Notes under the pieces: generated by a model
The model's input: the letters and a program-made list of their open reading frames with translations, nothing else
Database searches by the model: none
What the model was told of the DNA's origin: nothing
Program-made: the position numbers and the translations under genes
Shown: positions 36,869 to 48,071 of the stretch, piece by piece
Position numbering within the stretch: the stretch's first letter is position 1
How the letters are laid out: each line of letters opens with the position of its first letter
From: Siphonodentalium dalli
Lineage: Eukaryota > Mollusca > Scaphopoda > Gadilida > Siphonodentaliidae
NCBI GenBank assembly: GCA_032622095.1
Contig: CP136069.1
Coordinates: 41,208,194-41,272,193, forward strand
Length of the DNA stretch: 64,000 bases
Direction: 5' to 3'

Positions 36869-38231
36869 TTAAACCTTCCATGACGGAGCTGCGCTGGTGC
36901 AGCATTAAAGATACTGTGCCATTGCATTCTCTTATATATGGGAGTCTCGCATACAGTGTTCGCGCTGTCGGTAGCCAAATTAGCCAATGGCTAATCTTTT
37001 TCGAATTTGGCTAATAAAAATTTCATTTGGCTAAACTTTTGGCTAAACTTTTTTTGAACCCAAATGGAGACTGAAAGCTAATTAATAAAAGCGCTCAATA
37101 GATCGACATTCAAGACAAAGTTAAGTGACGAAAGTATTTCATTATTTTCGTACTTATGAAATATCGTACAAAGGGAAACCCGATCGACAACTCTATCAAC
37201 CAAACGATCACAAAGTGATATGCAATCATCTTTAGTTTTCACAAGACGGACATTCAAAGATGCATGGACATTAAACCGACCGTGGTTGAATTATGACAAT
37301 GTGAAGAAAGCAATGTTTTGTAAAGTGCATTGACGCCGGTATATAAACAATTTGTTCGTAACAGGCTGTTTTAATCTGGAGAAAGATTACGTCACTCTGC
37401 ACGAAGCAGCAAAAGGTCATTATTAATTATTACATTTAATCCCCTAATCCCCCATTCAGCCCATTGTCTGTCTGGTCACTCACGGCGCTCCTGCACAATG
37501 CATGTTTATGATGACATTGTATTTTTGACGGTCAAGGTTTATGAGCACCAAGTGTAAGACAATAGCTTAATCAGCCAAATGTGAATCACGACAGATATTT
37601 TGTGGCTATTTGTCGTCAATACCGATACAGTCAAAATAATATGCATGCTTTTATGACAGATTGTAATTTGATAATGGCGTAACAATATTAAGTTATTAGT
37701 TTCCAGATGTCACTTAGATATTTTCGCAAGGATAAATATTTAATGATTTTAAAAAAGATATTGATATCAAACAAAAAAATAATGACATTAAGAAGGACAA
37801 TCCCGGGTTACCCCCCTCCAAATCACTCTTTCACATAAAGATTAATAAATTTTTAATAAATGATATATATAAAAATACTTCTAGTTCATCAAAATTATTG
37901 TGTATTTTACCTGTGTATGTTAGGTTTTAGTCATTAATTGTGAACCGACCAGAAAACGATGATTTAATTTGGCTAAAGTTTTTTTCATTTGGCTAATATA
38001 ATTTTCATTTGGCTAAACTTTTGGCTAAAGTTTTTTTCGGTCCAGCGCGAACACTGCTCGCATATATAAGAGAGTGCACTAGCTGGCTTACCAGGTCAGG
38101 GTAAATAATGTTAGGCCAATGCATTCTCTTATATATGTGAGGTTCCATTTGGGAGACTCACATATATAAGAGAATGCATTGGCACAGGGTTTTCACAAAA
38201 TTTCAGGAAGCTCCAGTCATGGAAGGTTTAA
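36869..38231. mobile_element. P1b MITE split by a nested hAT element
   Basis: Left part TTAAACCTTCCATGACGG to CTCGCATA; right part resumes at CTCGCATATATAAG and ends CCAGTCATGGAAGGTTTAA. Confidence 0.85.
36954..38056. mobile_element. hAT-like non-autonomous element, 1103 bp, 8-bp target duplication
   Basis: Termini CAGTGTTCGCGCTG and CAGCGCGAACACTG are perfect 14-bp inverted repeats. The 8-mer ctcgcata is duplicated exactly on both sides. Inside each end are repeats of TTTGGCTAA / TTTGGCTAAACTTTTGGCTAA. No coding frame. The perfect duplication indicates a relatively recent insertion. Confidence 0.92.
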
Positions 38232-38353
38232 GTGCTCTCGTTGTTCAATGAATCCATCAGTTTGAAGATGTAGCATTAAGCGTTTATAGACGATTTAGTT
38301 GGAAAAAGTTGCCATGGCTACCAATGCTGAAGAAAAGGCATGTCTGTTCCACC

Positions 38354-38606
38354 TTAACCCTTTCTTTACTGAATGGATTCTCCCATTCAGTTATAATTTA
38401 CACATTGGTCTATTATTCATTTGGAGGGATGTTCAGGTAATAAAAGCAGATGACAGACAAATTCAAAATCTAAAACCAGTGCAGAAGGATTTATATTCTT
38501 TGGTAGGAAATGTTGGATAATAATACGTTAAAAAGAACGGCCTTGTTGAAATTATTATCTGAACATTTCCCAAGGGAAATGGTCAATGAGTATTTGGTAA
38601 AGTTAA
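38354..38606. mobile_element. P4 MITE, downstream of exon F
   Basis: TTAACCCTTTCTTTACTGAATGG at the left and TATTTGGTAAAGTTAA at the right. Ends 12 bp from the exon F donor. Confidence 0.82.
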
Positions 38607-38618
38607 CAAGTTAGTTAC

Positions 38619-38762
38619 CTTGACGGTCAGCTCATCCTCCATCGCTGACTTAGCTTTGTCCTGCTGTGATATCGGTTTGGGCGGGAACATTGTATCAACT
38701 TCATCACCTGTCAGCTGACTCAGCAGTAATTTTGCTGTGTGCATCCAGTCCACACACTCCCT
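38619..38762 (-). CDS. AXDND1: Exon F, AXDND1-like
   Basis: Acceptor gtacattgcag and donor AAG|gtaact; 48 codons in phase 0. The peptide begins R-E-C-V-D-W-M-H-T-A-K-L-L-L-S-Q-L-T-G-D, a clear amphipathic helix, and continues through a Pro-rich turn (F-P-P-K-P) into a Lys/Glu-rich helix. It is the last strongly structured segment of the protein. Two P4 MITE copies in the same orientation lie 12 bp downstream and 40 bp upstream of it. Confidence 0.9.
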
Positions 38763-38802
38763 CTGCAATGTACAAAATCATACCCGAAAGTGAGAAAAAC
38801 GA

Positions 38803-39240
38803 TTAACGTTTCTTTACTAAATGGATTCTCCCATCAGTTATAAAAGTCTTCATTGGAATGGTATATTATTCATTCAGAGGGATGTTCTGGAAATATATAA
38901 AAGCCGATGACAGACAATAAAATATTCTGATTCTTTGGTGGGAAATGTTTAGATAATAAGTTATCTGAACACTTCCAAAGGGAACTACTCATCATTGAGT
39001 AGAGTAATGCCCTAAATAATCAACTCCTTAACCGCAGCAGAATTATGGGTAATTTTTCAAGATTTAGTCGGAAATATGGCTTGTTGCCATTCATTGGAAA
39101 GTTCTCAGTTAGAGTTTTCCAATTAATGGCAACCAGCCAAATTTCCATCTAAATCCAGAAAAATTACCCATAATTATGCTGTGGTTAAGGAGTCGATTAT
39201 TTAGGGCATCACTGTAAATTTTAACAAAGATAGGGTAAAG
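38803..39240. mobile_element. P4 MITE with a nested T2
   Basis: TTAACGTTTCTTTACTAAATGG to CATTGAGTA, interrupted by the T2 element 39003-39214 at a TA, then AATTTTAACAAAGATAGGGTAAAG as the remaining right end. Confidence 0.7.
39003..39214. mobile_element. T2 MITE nested in P4
   Basis: GAGTAATGCCCTAAATAATC / inverse between TA dinucleotides; ATTACCC subfamily; central arms have accumulated several differences. Confidence 0.82.
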
Positions 39241-39420
39241 ATGTAATTCTGAATAATTTCTTCGCTTGGCTTCACTTGGTGACATCACAACTAAGTGATA
39301 TCAGCCAAGTTTGGGGGCATTATCAGCTGAGTTTTGGGCGATATCATATGAGGTGGATAATAAGTTGGTCAAGGTAAAAACATGATATCTAATATATAAC
39401 TGTCTATATTCAATACTTAC

Positions 39421-39517
39421 CCCATATCTTTGTAGATCCCTCAGCTCATGATCAGAGTCATCCTCCATTCCGTCTCGTCGCCGCTGTGTGTTGTCCATAA
39501 CGATGCCACTGGAGCAC
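39421..39517 (-). CDS. AXDND1: Exon E, AXDND1-like
   Basis: Acceptor tataattcag and strong donor GGG|gtaagta. After completing an AT+G codon it encodes C-S-S-G-I-V-M-D-N-T-Q-R-R-R-D-G and then the acidic stretch M-E-D-D-S-D-H-E-L-R-D-L-Q-R-Y-G, ending in phase 0. It is very charged, with basic and acidic clusters next to each other. Confidence 0.88.
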
Positions 39518-39840
39518 CTGAATTATAAACAAAATTATTTCAACTATTGTAATGAATTTATGGTATACATGTTTCAGTTTATACCTGCATATATGACAGA
39601 CACATTATTGAACCAAACCCGTTTGATCTTAATGCCACATGACGGGTTGCGCTTCAAATACACCCAATAATATTTGCTTTTGAAATAGGCCAACAAATAC
39701 CTGAACTACCTTTCTATGAGCATTATATGTCTTCGAAAGACGCAATGAAGTCATACAAATAAAACTTTGAACAGCATATAAGGGCCCCACACAAAAACGG
39801 TGCCATTTGCACAGAGACCAGACAAGAGGTTTCAAATTGG

Positions 39841-40160
39841 GAGAAGTCACTTTTCCTTATCAAATTGTTAGGGAGAAATGGACTGTCATCAGGGAGAAGT
39901 CGTAAAGGCCGAAGTTAGATTTACTCTCTAACATCATCTTTATGGGATCCAATAAATATTATGTAACACAAGAGCCCATTTATATTACCATCATAATGAG
40001 TAAGTACACCATTATAGTCAGTAAATACACTTCAAATATGATGTTTTGAAAGTGGTATATGCGAGAGAAGTCACTTCTCCCGAGGAAAAAAAATAGGGAG
40101 AAGTGGTATATTTTACGGAGAAGATGTCTCCCAAGTCGCCCTCTAGGCTGGTCCCTGCAT
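39841..40160. repeat. Interspersed repeat with GGGAGAAGT motifs
   Basis: GGAGAAGATGTCTCCCAAGT, CGCCCTCTAGG and ATTACCATCATAATGAGTAA recur at 51790-51945, and weaker relatives lie at 42475-42540 and 43660-43730. Ends unclear. Confidence 0.45.
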
Positions 40161-40319
40161 TTGCATTCATCAAAATTCTGGAATCGGAAACTGAATGTCT
40201 GGAAAAGGTATTTAAAAACTGTATGCACGGTTTTATTTTCGTTTTAATTCTCATTTAATTAAGTAGTACCATAAATGTTTCGAGTGAAGACAGCTCTAGA
40301 TTTTCTAGATCGTCTACAG

Positions 40320-40452
40320 GTGCATTTTTTTTATGAGACCACTAAAAAATTTGAACCGGCACAAACAAACAATCTTAAATTTATTGAAAAATGTAAGGAA
40401 CAAATAAAGTATTCACAGTGCTATATTGACAAAGTGTTTTGGAAATCTCCGC
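40320..40452 (+). CDS. Possible isolated exon, unknown protein
   Basis: The plus strand has an acceptor-like agatcgtctacag and a strong donor CCGC|gtaagta bounding 133 nt with an open frame. The peptide begins V-H-F-F-Y-E-T-T-K-K-F-E-P-A-Q and contains a Lys/Glu/Cys-rich helix before W-K-S-P. It lies within an intron of the minus-strand gene. It could be a nested gene exon, a transposon coding relic or chance; I do not recognise it. Confidence 0.25.
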
Positions 40453-41071
40453 GTAAGTATGTTTTGAGATGCCTCTTACCAATTTATGTATATATAATTT
40501 TGGGGTTCGAACGAGGCATGTCCTTTTAAGATTCTATGATTTGGAAGGCCTGAACTGGATTGTCCTATGATACATGTCATCTCTTTATTTAATTATAATT
40601 AGTGGCTAAGGATGACATCCACTGTTTTCTCCATTCAGGATTCTCACCAGTGTGGTATTGACCATGGTGTAATTATCTGTGGGCTGGCTTGAATATATTA
40701 TAAAAGACTAATTTTTAAATAATGACCATTTATTTTCTCAGACATTCCATAATTGCAATGTCTAATCAGAGTTCATATGGCTTCGCTGTGTCCTTACATT
40801 GTGATGGCACGATCCGTTACGTCTACATTTTACCATTCACTTGGGTGCTTTTTGTGATAACCCAGAGCTTCCTATTTTAGCTAAGACCAATCTAACTGTT
40901 ATTGATGAATATTCTATGAGATAATACCAAACCTGTAAAATCCCAGCATCTAAGTCATTATTCTCGAAAATAAAAGTTCAAATTTCCACCGCTTCACAGA
41001 ATAGGCTCCATTTTGATTGATCAAAACCAAGATCCACTATGGAAACACCATAGCATTTTCAAAGCCATATA

Positions 41072-41210
41072 AGATATGTGTTGTCATTTGCAGAATGAGG
41101 TCCCCAGAGGGTGAATATAGTGATGATAGCCCGCTGTGCAGGTTAGCATCACTAAATTCATCCTCTGGATCCTCATTATGCAAATGACAGACACACTATT
41201 TCAAGGCTTG
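41072..41210. mobile_element. C3 foldback, short form
   Basis: One palindrome, TTGTCATTTGCAGAATGAGG to CACTATTTCAAGGCTTG. Confidence 0.78.
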
Positions 41211-41699
41211 ATTTTCACCTGAACTAGCAGATAGAAATGCTTCGACACTCCTGAAGAACATATGTATGGCCACAACAATAAAATAGCCTGGTTTACAAAC
41301 ATTTGGGTTGAAAAAAAAGTAGATGCAGAAAGGAATAAAATAAAAATAAAATTATGCATCACCAGCAGAACAATTGACAAATAGCAGAATTATCATGAAT
41401 TTCACAAGATTTGTTAATACTGAGAGTTTTACCAAAATTATAAAAATATTTTTTTCATAAAACTGTATAAATAATGGAAAATAAGATGAAAGCAAAATAG
41501 AGACTCTGCCATTACATACTTTCTTCACCACTCTGACCACATGCTTCATATTTTAATCAGTGTAAACATAAACCAATCATATTAAGAAGTTTTATCTTTT
41601 TTACAATATAGGTGAAAAAGTTACAGGAGGGGTTCGTAAACCAAGTAGTAATATGTTGTGTTGCCAAACTGAGGACAGGTTAGTATCATGTGTTAGGTG

Positions 41700-41933
41700 T
41701 TAATTTGCGAATACACTGTGCCAATGCATTCTCTTATATATGCGAGTCTCCCATAGGGAGCCTTCCATATATAAGAGAATGCATGGCCTAAAAATATTTA
41801 ACTTCACCTTGTAAGCCAGTGCATTCTTTTATATATGTGAGGCTCCCTATGGGAGACTCACATATATAAGAGAATGCGCTGGCACATGATGTTTAATGCT
41901 GCACCAGCGCAGCTCCCATCATTAAAGGGTTAA
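41700..41933. mobile_element. P1b MITE flanked by a short direct duplication
   Basis: Two P1b hairpins ending CTCCCATCATTAAAGGGTTAA; the left terminus is internally deleted. GGACAGGTTAGTATCATG...GGTGTTAA before it is repeated after it (41942-41972), abutting exon D. Confidence 0.78.
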
Positions 41934-41977
41934 GTAACTTAGGACAGGTTAGTACCATGGGTTAGGTGTTAACTCAC

Positions 41978-42049
41978 ATAGACATGGTGGGTGCAGACGA
42001 CATGTATTGGAACTCCTTTATTCTCTGAATAACATCTTCAAAAACTTCA
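41978..42049 (-). CDS. AXDND1: Exon D, AXDND1-like
   Basis: A 72-nt exon with acceptor cacatag and donor AT|gtgagtt. It completes a His codon with exon C and encodes E-V-F-E-D-V-I-Q-R-I-K-E-F-Q-Y-M-S-S-A-P-T-M-S, a helix followed by a short Ser/Pro/Thr linker. The phase fits both neighbours. It lies inside no open reading frame longer than itself, so only splicing logic reveals it. The 5' part of the following intron is duplicated on both sides of a P1b element. Confidence 0.8.
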
Positions 42050-42550
42050 CTATGTGACAAAAGCAACACCACAATAAATTATTAGTTGAAGAAAGCAGAA
42101 AAACTATTGAAATTTGTCAAGAAACCTGTGATTATTTAGGGCATTACCCTAGACAGGATGTGTAAATAAGTATTGATGTAATGTATACTAAGATAAACTA
42201 ATTTTGAGCAATTTAAAAGTGGGCTCAAATTGAATTGGATTATAATAATTTTAATACATGTACATGCAATCTGCATAGTTAATCTCTTTAATTATGATTT
42301 TCATGTTATATGTAAAACACAGGTTTATTGACTTTGGTGGGTGTTAGTATGCTAGAATACAATACAATATAATAAGTGCCAAAACTTCAGAAGGTGACTT
42401 CAATGTAGAATAATGTTCATCATAATTCAGGACAGGGAGTAGCCTAGAGTTATTTTAACAGAAAAGAGTCAATTCTCCAAATGAATTCATTGTGGAGAAT
42501 TTGAATGTCATTAGGCAGAAGTTATAAAGGCTGAAATTTTATTTATGCCC

Positions 42551-43184
42551 TTAACCCTTTACCCAACAAAACGGCCAAAACCGGCCAAATAAAGCTTCAA
42601 CAGCCTAAAATATCTTGGGTATGTCTCAATAGAACCATACAAATATGGATATCATTGGAACCGGCTCCTTGACCACATTGTGATAGTTACAGTTATGCCC
42701 TGTGCCAATGCATTCTCTTATATATGCCAAATAAAGCTTCAACAGCCTAAAATATCTTGGGTATGTCTCAATAGAACCATACAAATATGGATATCATTGG
42801 AACCGGCTCCTTGACCACATTGTGATAGTTACAGTTATGCCCTGTGCCAATGCATTCTCTTATATATGCCAAATAAAGCTTCAACAGCCTAAAATATCTT
42901 GGGTATGTCTCAATAGAACCATACAAATATGGATATCATTGGAACCGGCTCCTTGACCACATTGTGATAGTTACAGTTATGCCCTGTGCCAATGCATTCT
43001 CTTTGCATATAGAAGAGAATGCATTGGCCTAAAAAAAAAAAAATTCTTACATTCTTTAACAATTTTATAATTTTTAATGTGTTAAGCCAATGCATTCTCT
43101 TATATATGCGAGGCGACCTATGGTCGACTCGCATATATAAGAGAATGCATTGGCACAGGGCCCTTCTGTTGGGTAAAGGGTTAA
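42551..43184. mobile_element. P1a MITE with an internal 142-bp triplication
   Basis: TTAACCCTTTACCCAACA / GTTGGGTAAAGGGTTAA ends. The arm from CCAAATAAAGCTTC to TATATG repeats at 42585, 42727 and 42869 with an exact 142-bp period, breaking at TATATGCC inside the hairpin arm. Confidence 0.88.
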
Positions 43185-43264
43185 AATAAGCCTCCTAATG
43201 ATCTATAAGTCATGTACAGGACTTTACCCTACAACAAATGAACCAATTTACAGTGCTACTACAA

Positions 43265-43542
43265 TTAACCCTACCATGACTGGATCTTCCTGAAATTTTG
43301 CGAAAACCCTGTGCCAATGCATTCTCTTATATATGCGAGTCTCCTGAGTCCCATAGGGAGCCTCGCACATATATAAGACAATACATTGGCTTACCGGTTA
43401 CAAAATTTACATTGACCTTGCAAGCCAGTGCATTATCTTATATATTCGAGGCTCCCTATGGGAGACTCTCACATATAAGAGAATGCACTGGCAAAGGATC
43501 TTTAATGCTGCACCAGAGCAGCTCCCATCATGAAAGGGTTCA
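43265..43542. mobile_element. P1b MITE
   Basis: TTAACCCTACCATGACTGG at the left, two hairpins, right end GCTCCCATCATGAAAGGGTT with the last TTAA mutated. Confidence 0.8.
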
Positions 43543-44451
43543 TAAATACACGTTATTATTTTTGTTACAATAATTAATGCTATTGATTCATTATTATCCG
43601 CTAGAACTTAGTAGGATCTAATAGCAACAAGAAATAACTTCTTACTGGATAAAAAAGGAAGGAGATATGAAACATTTCATGGAGAAGATATCTCTCATGT
43701 CTTCCTCAAGGCTCGTCCCTGCTGATTTCAGAAAATTTCTAAATGGGAAAACGTGTTCTCCGAATTTCAATGCATTTATATCATATTAACCCTTCCATGA
43801 AAAAGTTCCAATTGACAGGCACATTCAAAAGATCGTGCTAACTCTCTGTCCCTTTAGTCCAATATAAAAAAATGCTAGATTTAAATCCCCGCCTGACCCT
43901 ATTTTTAGTCCCCTCAATTTGTTTTTAAAAATTTGAATTTTGACGTAAACTTTTTTCTTATGCCAAACTATCAAATTAAGTTTCAATGAAACATTAATCT
44001 GTCTATTTCGATCAAATTGGACAATCTAAATCACCTTGTATTGTATAAGACAGCATACTGTTTCAATATCTAGAACTGACCATGACCATTATTTTCTAGG
44101 AAGAATAAATATAACAAATAAAATTCACCCTCCCGCCCCATTTTTCAAAAAAAGTTGGATGCAAATCTAGCAATTTATTTATATTGTCATAACACAAACA
44201 AAAAACTAAAAAACTAAATTCAGGTACTGGTATTGTATTGAATAGCCTGTAGAAGTCTGGCCACTCATTATTTCTATATCTATGCATAGTTAGTAGAATT
44301 TGTAGCAAAATTGGAAATGGAACTGGTAGCTATCTGTAGCCCTCAATGCACTGACACTAAATTTATCACAGACAACAAAGTTTCCCAGCAACTTTACCAT
44401 TATTATTAACTATATTGCCAGTAAACAATATTGTTAAATGTTTTAGTTCTA

Positions 44452-44664
44452 CAGTAATGCCCTAAATAATCGACTCCTTAACCACAGCAGAATTATGGGT
44501 AATTTTTCAGGATTTAGTGGGAAATATGGCTTGTTGCCATTCATCGGAAAGCTCTCACTGAGATCTTTCCGATGAATGGCAACAAGCCATATTTCCGACT
44601 AAATCCTGAAAAATTACCCATATTTCTGCTGTTGTTAAGGAGTCGATTAATTAGGGCATTACTG
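44452..44664. mobile_element. T2 MITE
   Basis: CAGTAATGCCCTAAATAATC / inverse, TA on both sides, full length, ATTACCC subfamily. Confidence 0.87.
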
Positions 44665-45119
44665 TATGATCAAAGGACAATATCTGCTTTCATTTTTTTG
44701 TTGAAATATGATGGTTAATAACATCCGAAGATGAAGTCTTAAAACTGAGATAAGCCATGGCTCAAAACACATTTAGTTTTGCGAGAACCAAATGCTGAAT
44801 CGTCATAAATCACTGAAAATTTAAAAGTTTCGCAAGAATCATTACGAGAATCGATTCGGTGAAGGCCAGATAATTAAGCAAAATAGTTGGTTTCTCAGGG
44901 AATTTCTATTACAAAGTGATGAGGGGGGCTGATATTTGTAACCAACGCTATATATTAGGAAAAATGTCCCACAGCAAACTTAATGCTGTGGCATGATAGA
45001 TTCCACATGTTGCCACAGCCTTTGCCTTGGCATTGATTATTGCCGTGGCCAATTTTGGGGACTGCGTAACTATTTTTATTCATGTCATATTATTATTATC
45101 AGGAGAAAGGTATTTGTAT

Positions 45120-45372
45120 TTAACCCTATCATGATGGGAGCTGCGCTGGTACAGCATAAAATATCATGTGCCATTGCATTATCTTATATATATATATGAG
45201 TCTCCCATATATAAGAGAAAGCACTGGTTTACAATGTCAAGGTAAATATTGATAGGCCAATGCATTCTCTTATATATTCCAGGCTCCCTATGGGAGACTC
45301 ACATATATAAGAGAATGGTTTGGCACATGATTTTTGCTAAATTTTAGGAAGCTCCAGTCATGGAAGGGTTAA
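45120..45372. mobile_element. P1b MITE, reverse orientation
   Basis: TTAACCCTATCATGATGGGAG at the left and CCAGTCATGGAAGGGTTAA at the right; two hairpins, the first damaged. Confidence 0.82.
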
Positions 45373-45418
45373 GAAACAAATAATTCTGTTTATCTGGCCT
45401 AACTACCAGCTCCATATA

Positions 45419-45569
45419 CAAGGCTTGAAATAGTGTGTATGTCATTTGCAGAATGAGGTCCCCAGAGGGTGAATTTAGTGATGCTACCCCGCTATGCGGG
45501 GTAGCATCACTAAATTCACCCTCTGGGAACCTCATTCTGCAAATGACAGGCTCACTATTTCAAGGCTTG
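45419..45569. mobile_element. C3 foldback, short form, with target duplication
   Basis: A clean single palindrome with centre GCTACCCCGCTATGCGGGGTAGC. Flanking 8-mers tccatata / tccataca differ at one position, pointing to an 8-bp duplication. Confidence 0.85.
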
Positions 45570-45644
45570 TCCATACAGTAAGCTAAAGGACAAAATTAGT
45601 ATAACAACAAATAAATGCAAAGGAAAGCTATGACTTCAGAATTA

Positions 45645-45745
45645 TGGGAGGCCAAATTCACATTTAATAACCAATTACGCTTAAGCGTAATGCCATTAAG
45701 CTTAAGCGTAATTAGCTTTTAAATGTGAATTTGGCCTCCCATACA
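45645..45745. mobile_element. Short palindromic MITE
   Basis: Arms TGGGAGGCCAAATTCACATT / inverse enclose TTACGCTTAAGCGTAA twice. Its ends resemble the left flank of the 30850 foldback. Confidence 0.65.
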
Positions 45746-46136
45746 GAATAAGACGGAGTATGAAAATAAAGAAGGAATGTAGAACGGAGATATTAGCTAA
45801 GTTCAGTTACACATACATGTACATGTAATTTGCTATTGCCAATGAAAGTCACCTGACACATGTGATAATTGCAGCTACATGTACATGGCCATTCGTTTAT
45901 TATTTTTTGTGCCCAAAACTTGTAACAGCGGAATAACGCAATGAGCAATGAACCCAAAGCAGCCTATAAGAGAATGAAATTTTACTTGCATGGATAATAA
46001 GTGCTTTATTCAAATTTGAATCACTGGACCGCATTGATGTTCAAAGTTTCAATAGCTTGTCATGCAATAAAACTATCATCAGCACATTTTTCTACATGGT
46101 GGTCTTAGAACTATAAAAATATACACGCAGCTGTTA

Positions 46137-46536
46137 TTAACCCTTTACCCAACAAAACGGCCAAAACCGGCCAAATAAAGCTTCAACAGCCTAAAATATC
46201 TTCGGTCTGTCTCAATAAAACCATACAAATATGGATATCATTGGAACCGGCTCCTTGACCACATTGTGATAGTTACAGTTATGCCCTGTGCCAATGCATT
46301 CTCTTATATATGCGAGTCGACCATAGGTCGCCTCGCATATATAAGAGAATGCATTGGCCTAAAAAAAATCTTTTTTTAACACCTTTTACCATTTTTTCTT
46401 ACATTCTTTAACAATTTTATAATTTGTAATGTGTTAAGCCAATGCATTCTCTTATATATGCGAGGCGACCTATGGTCGACTCGCATATATAAGAGAATGC
46501 ATTGGCACAGGCCCCTTCTGTTGGGTAAAGGGTTAA
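46137..46536. mobile_element. P1a MITE, intact reference copy
   Basis: Full 400 bp with both TTAACCCTTTACCCAACA termini, two complete hairpins and the A/T spacer. Confidence 0.9.
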
Positions 46537-46866
46537 ATCATGTGACCTTTCCTGCCAGATGCATCTCTATATACATACATGTAACTGAACTTTGCTACTA
46601 ACTCATTCTTTTCAATAGCTTTTAAGCTATACCCTTGTATCGTCAGAAGGCTTATATTATAAAATATGAAGGTCTATAGCTTCATTGAGCAGAGTGAGTC
46701 TATTTCTCTATACAGGAGCTTTCTTCAAGTAAATGCACTAGCTATATGATACAAATCTGAGCTCTCTTAGTACCTAGTCTGTTGGACCGATTGGTCCTAA
46801 AATAGTGTACATGTACTTAGACTAAGGTCATATCAACGTGTTCAGTTCAATCCATGGTTCATTCTG

Positions 46867-46955
46867 ACAGTGGCCAAACTGACCAATGGCCAGATTTTTT
46901 TGAAAATGGATAAAGAAAATATTATTTGGCAAATCTTTTGGCTAAAATGTTATAC
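46867..46955. mobile_element. Fragment related to the hAT element at 36954
   Basis: CAGTGGCCAAACTGACCAATGGC then TTTGGCTAAAATG mirrors the left subterminal region of that element, without the CGCGC terminus. Confidence 0.45.
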
Positions 46956-47467
46956 CCTACTCATATTTGCAATTTCCAATTTCTGCTAACCAATTTACAA
47001 TGAGAAAACATCTATTGGTAGGTAATGCAATACAAAATCTACCCAGTGTTGCAAAATGCTATACAAATTAAAAACATCAAATCGACCCCTGTGCATAGCA
47101 CTATTTTTCGAACACCCATCGCCATCGCTATGTGAATTTAAAACTGAGCGGAAAATAGTACAATTCAAAGATCTTAGTGAACAAAAAGGGAAAATAGGGT
47201 GCATGTATTAATCGATATACAAGTAAAATAGGAATTAGCATTTATTAAGTCAACATCCTATCGATGGTCATTAGTGGAAATATACTTAGTTTGATGTTAT
47301 GTCAGTAACGCCCATAACTTTTTATAGATTATAATTATTATCGGACCCATGCAATGTAGAATTAAACATTGACTATATCTTCACAACTAAATAATAAACA
47401 GTTATCTTATGGGTGTGATGTACATTTATTTTGTGGTGGTCTTTCAATCAACATGAGGTATCGAAAC

Positions 47468-48071
47468 TACGGCCCTGCGAATCGGGCATTTTCATTTCGA
47501 ATCGAATCAGCCAAATGATTCCGAATCGCATCAAATCTAAAATCATTACATCAGACGTATCAATAGTGAAGATGTAGATATCACTTGGGTGAATGGCCAT
47601 ACGGGTATCAATTTACTACCTTAGTGACAACAATAAGTGATTGTTGGTATATAATGTAAATATTGTCGACAAATGGATCACATTCCCATTTAACCAATTA
47701 AGTGCGCATTCCTTGTGGCTATCTCTGCTACAGAATATTGAAATGGTATTATGAGCAATAATGAAGTCAGCAAGCATTCATGTAGCTGAAGTTCGACATA
47801 TATATGACATTGTGCTGGATCAGTTTCATCAGTCACGCAATGCTTCAGTGGTCTATATAGTATAGCTCTGTCTACAACAGTGTTTGTAATATGTGGTCTT
47901 TCGTGGTATCTTAAGCTATCTTCGCGAAAAGGCAATGTTGTCAGTTGCCGTAATGGGAATACAACGGGTGCCAGTGATCCGATACAATTCGAATCAGGAC
48001 AGCCAATTTCGAATTTAATCGAATCAGACGAAAGATTCCGAATCACATCGAATCGATTTGCAGGACCCTAT
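47468..48071. mobile_element. Possible non-autonomous element with GAATCG-rich ends
   Basis: Left CTACGGCCCTGCGAATCG and right CGATTTGCAGGACCCTAT are imperfect inverted repeats (about three mismatches), each followed inward by ATTTCGAATCG-type sequence. No clear target duplication. Confidence 0.4.

Noticed and set aside
41511-41535. Possible small minus-strand exon ending AAGAAA|gtatgt between exons D and E
   Set aside because: With the available acceptors the phase needed after exon D gives a stop or a 13-nt micro-exon; D joins E directly in phase.
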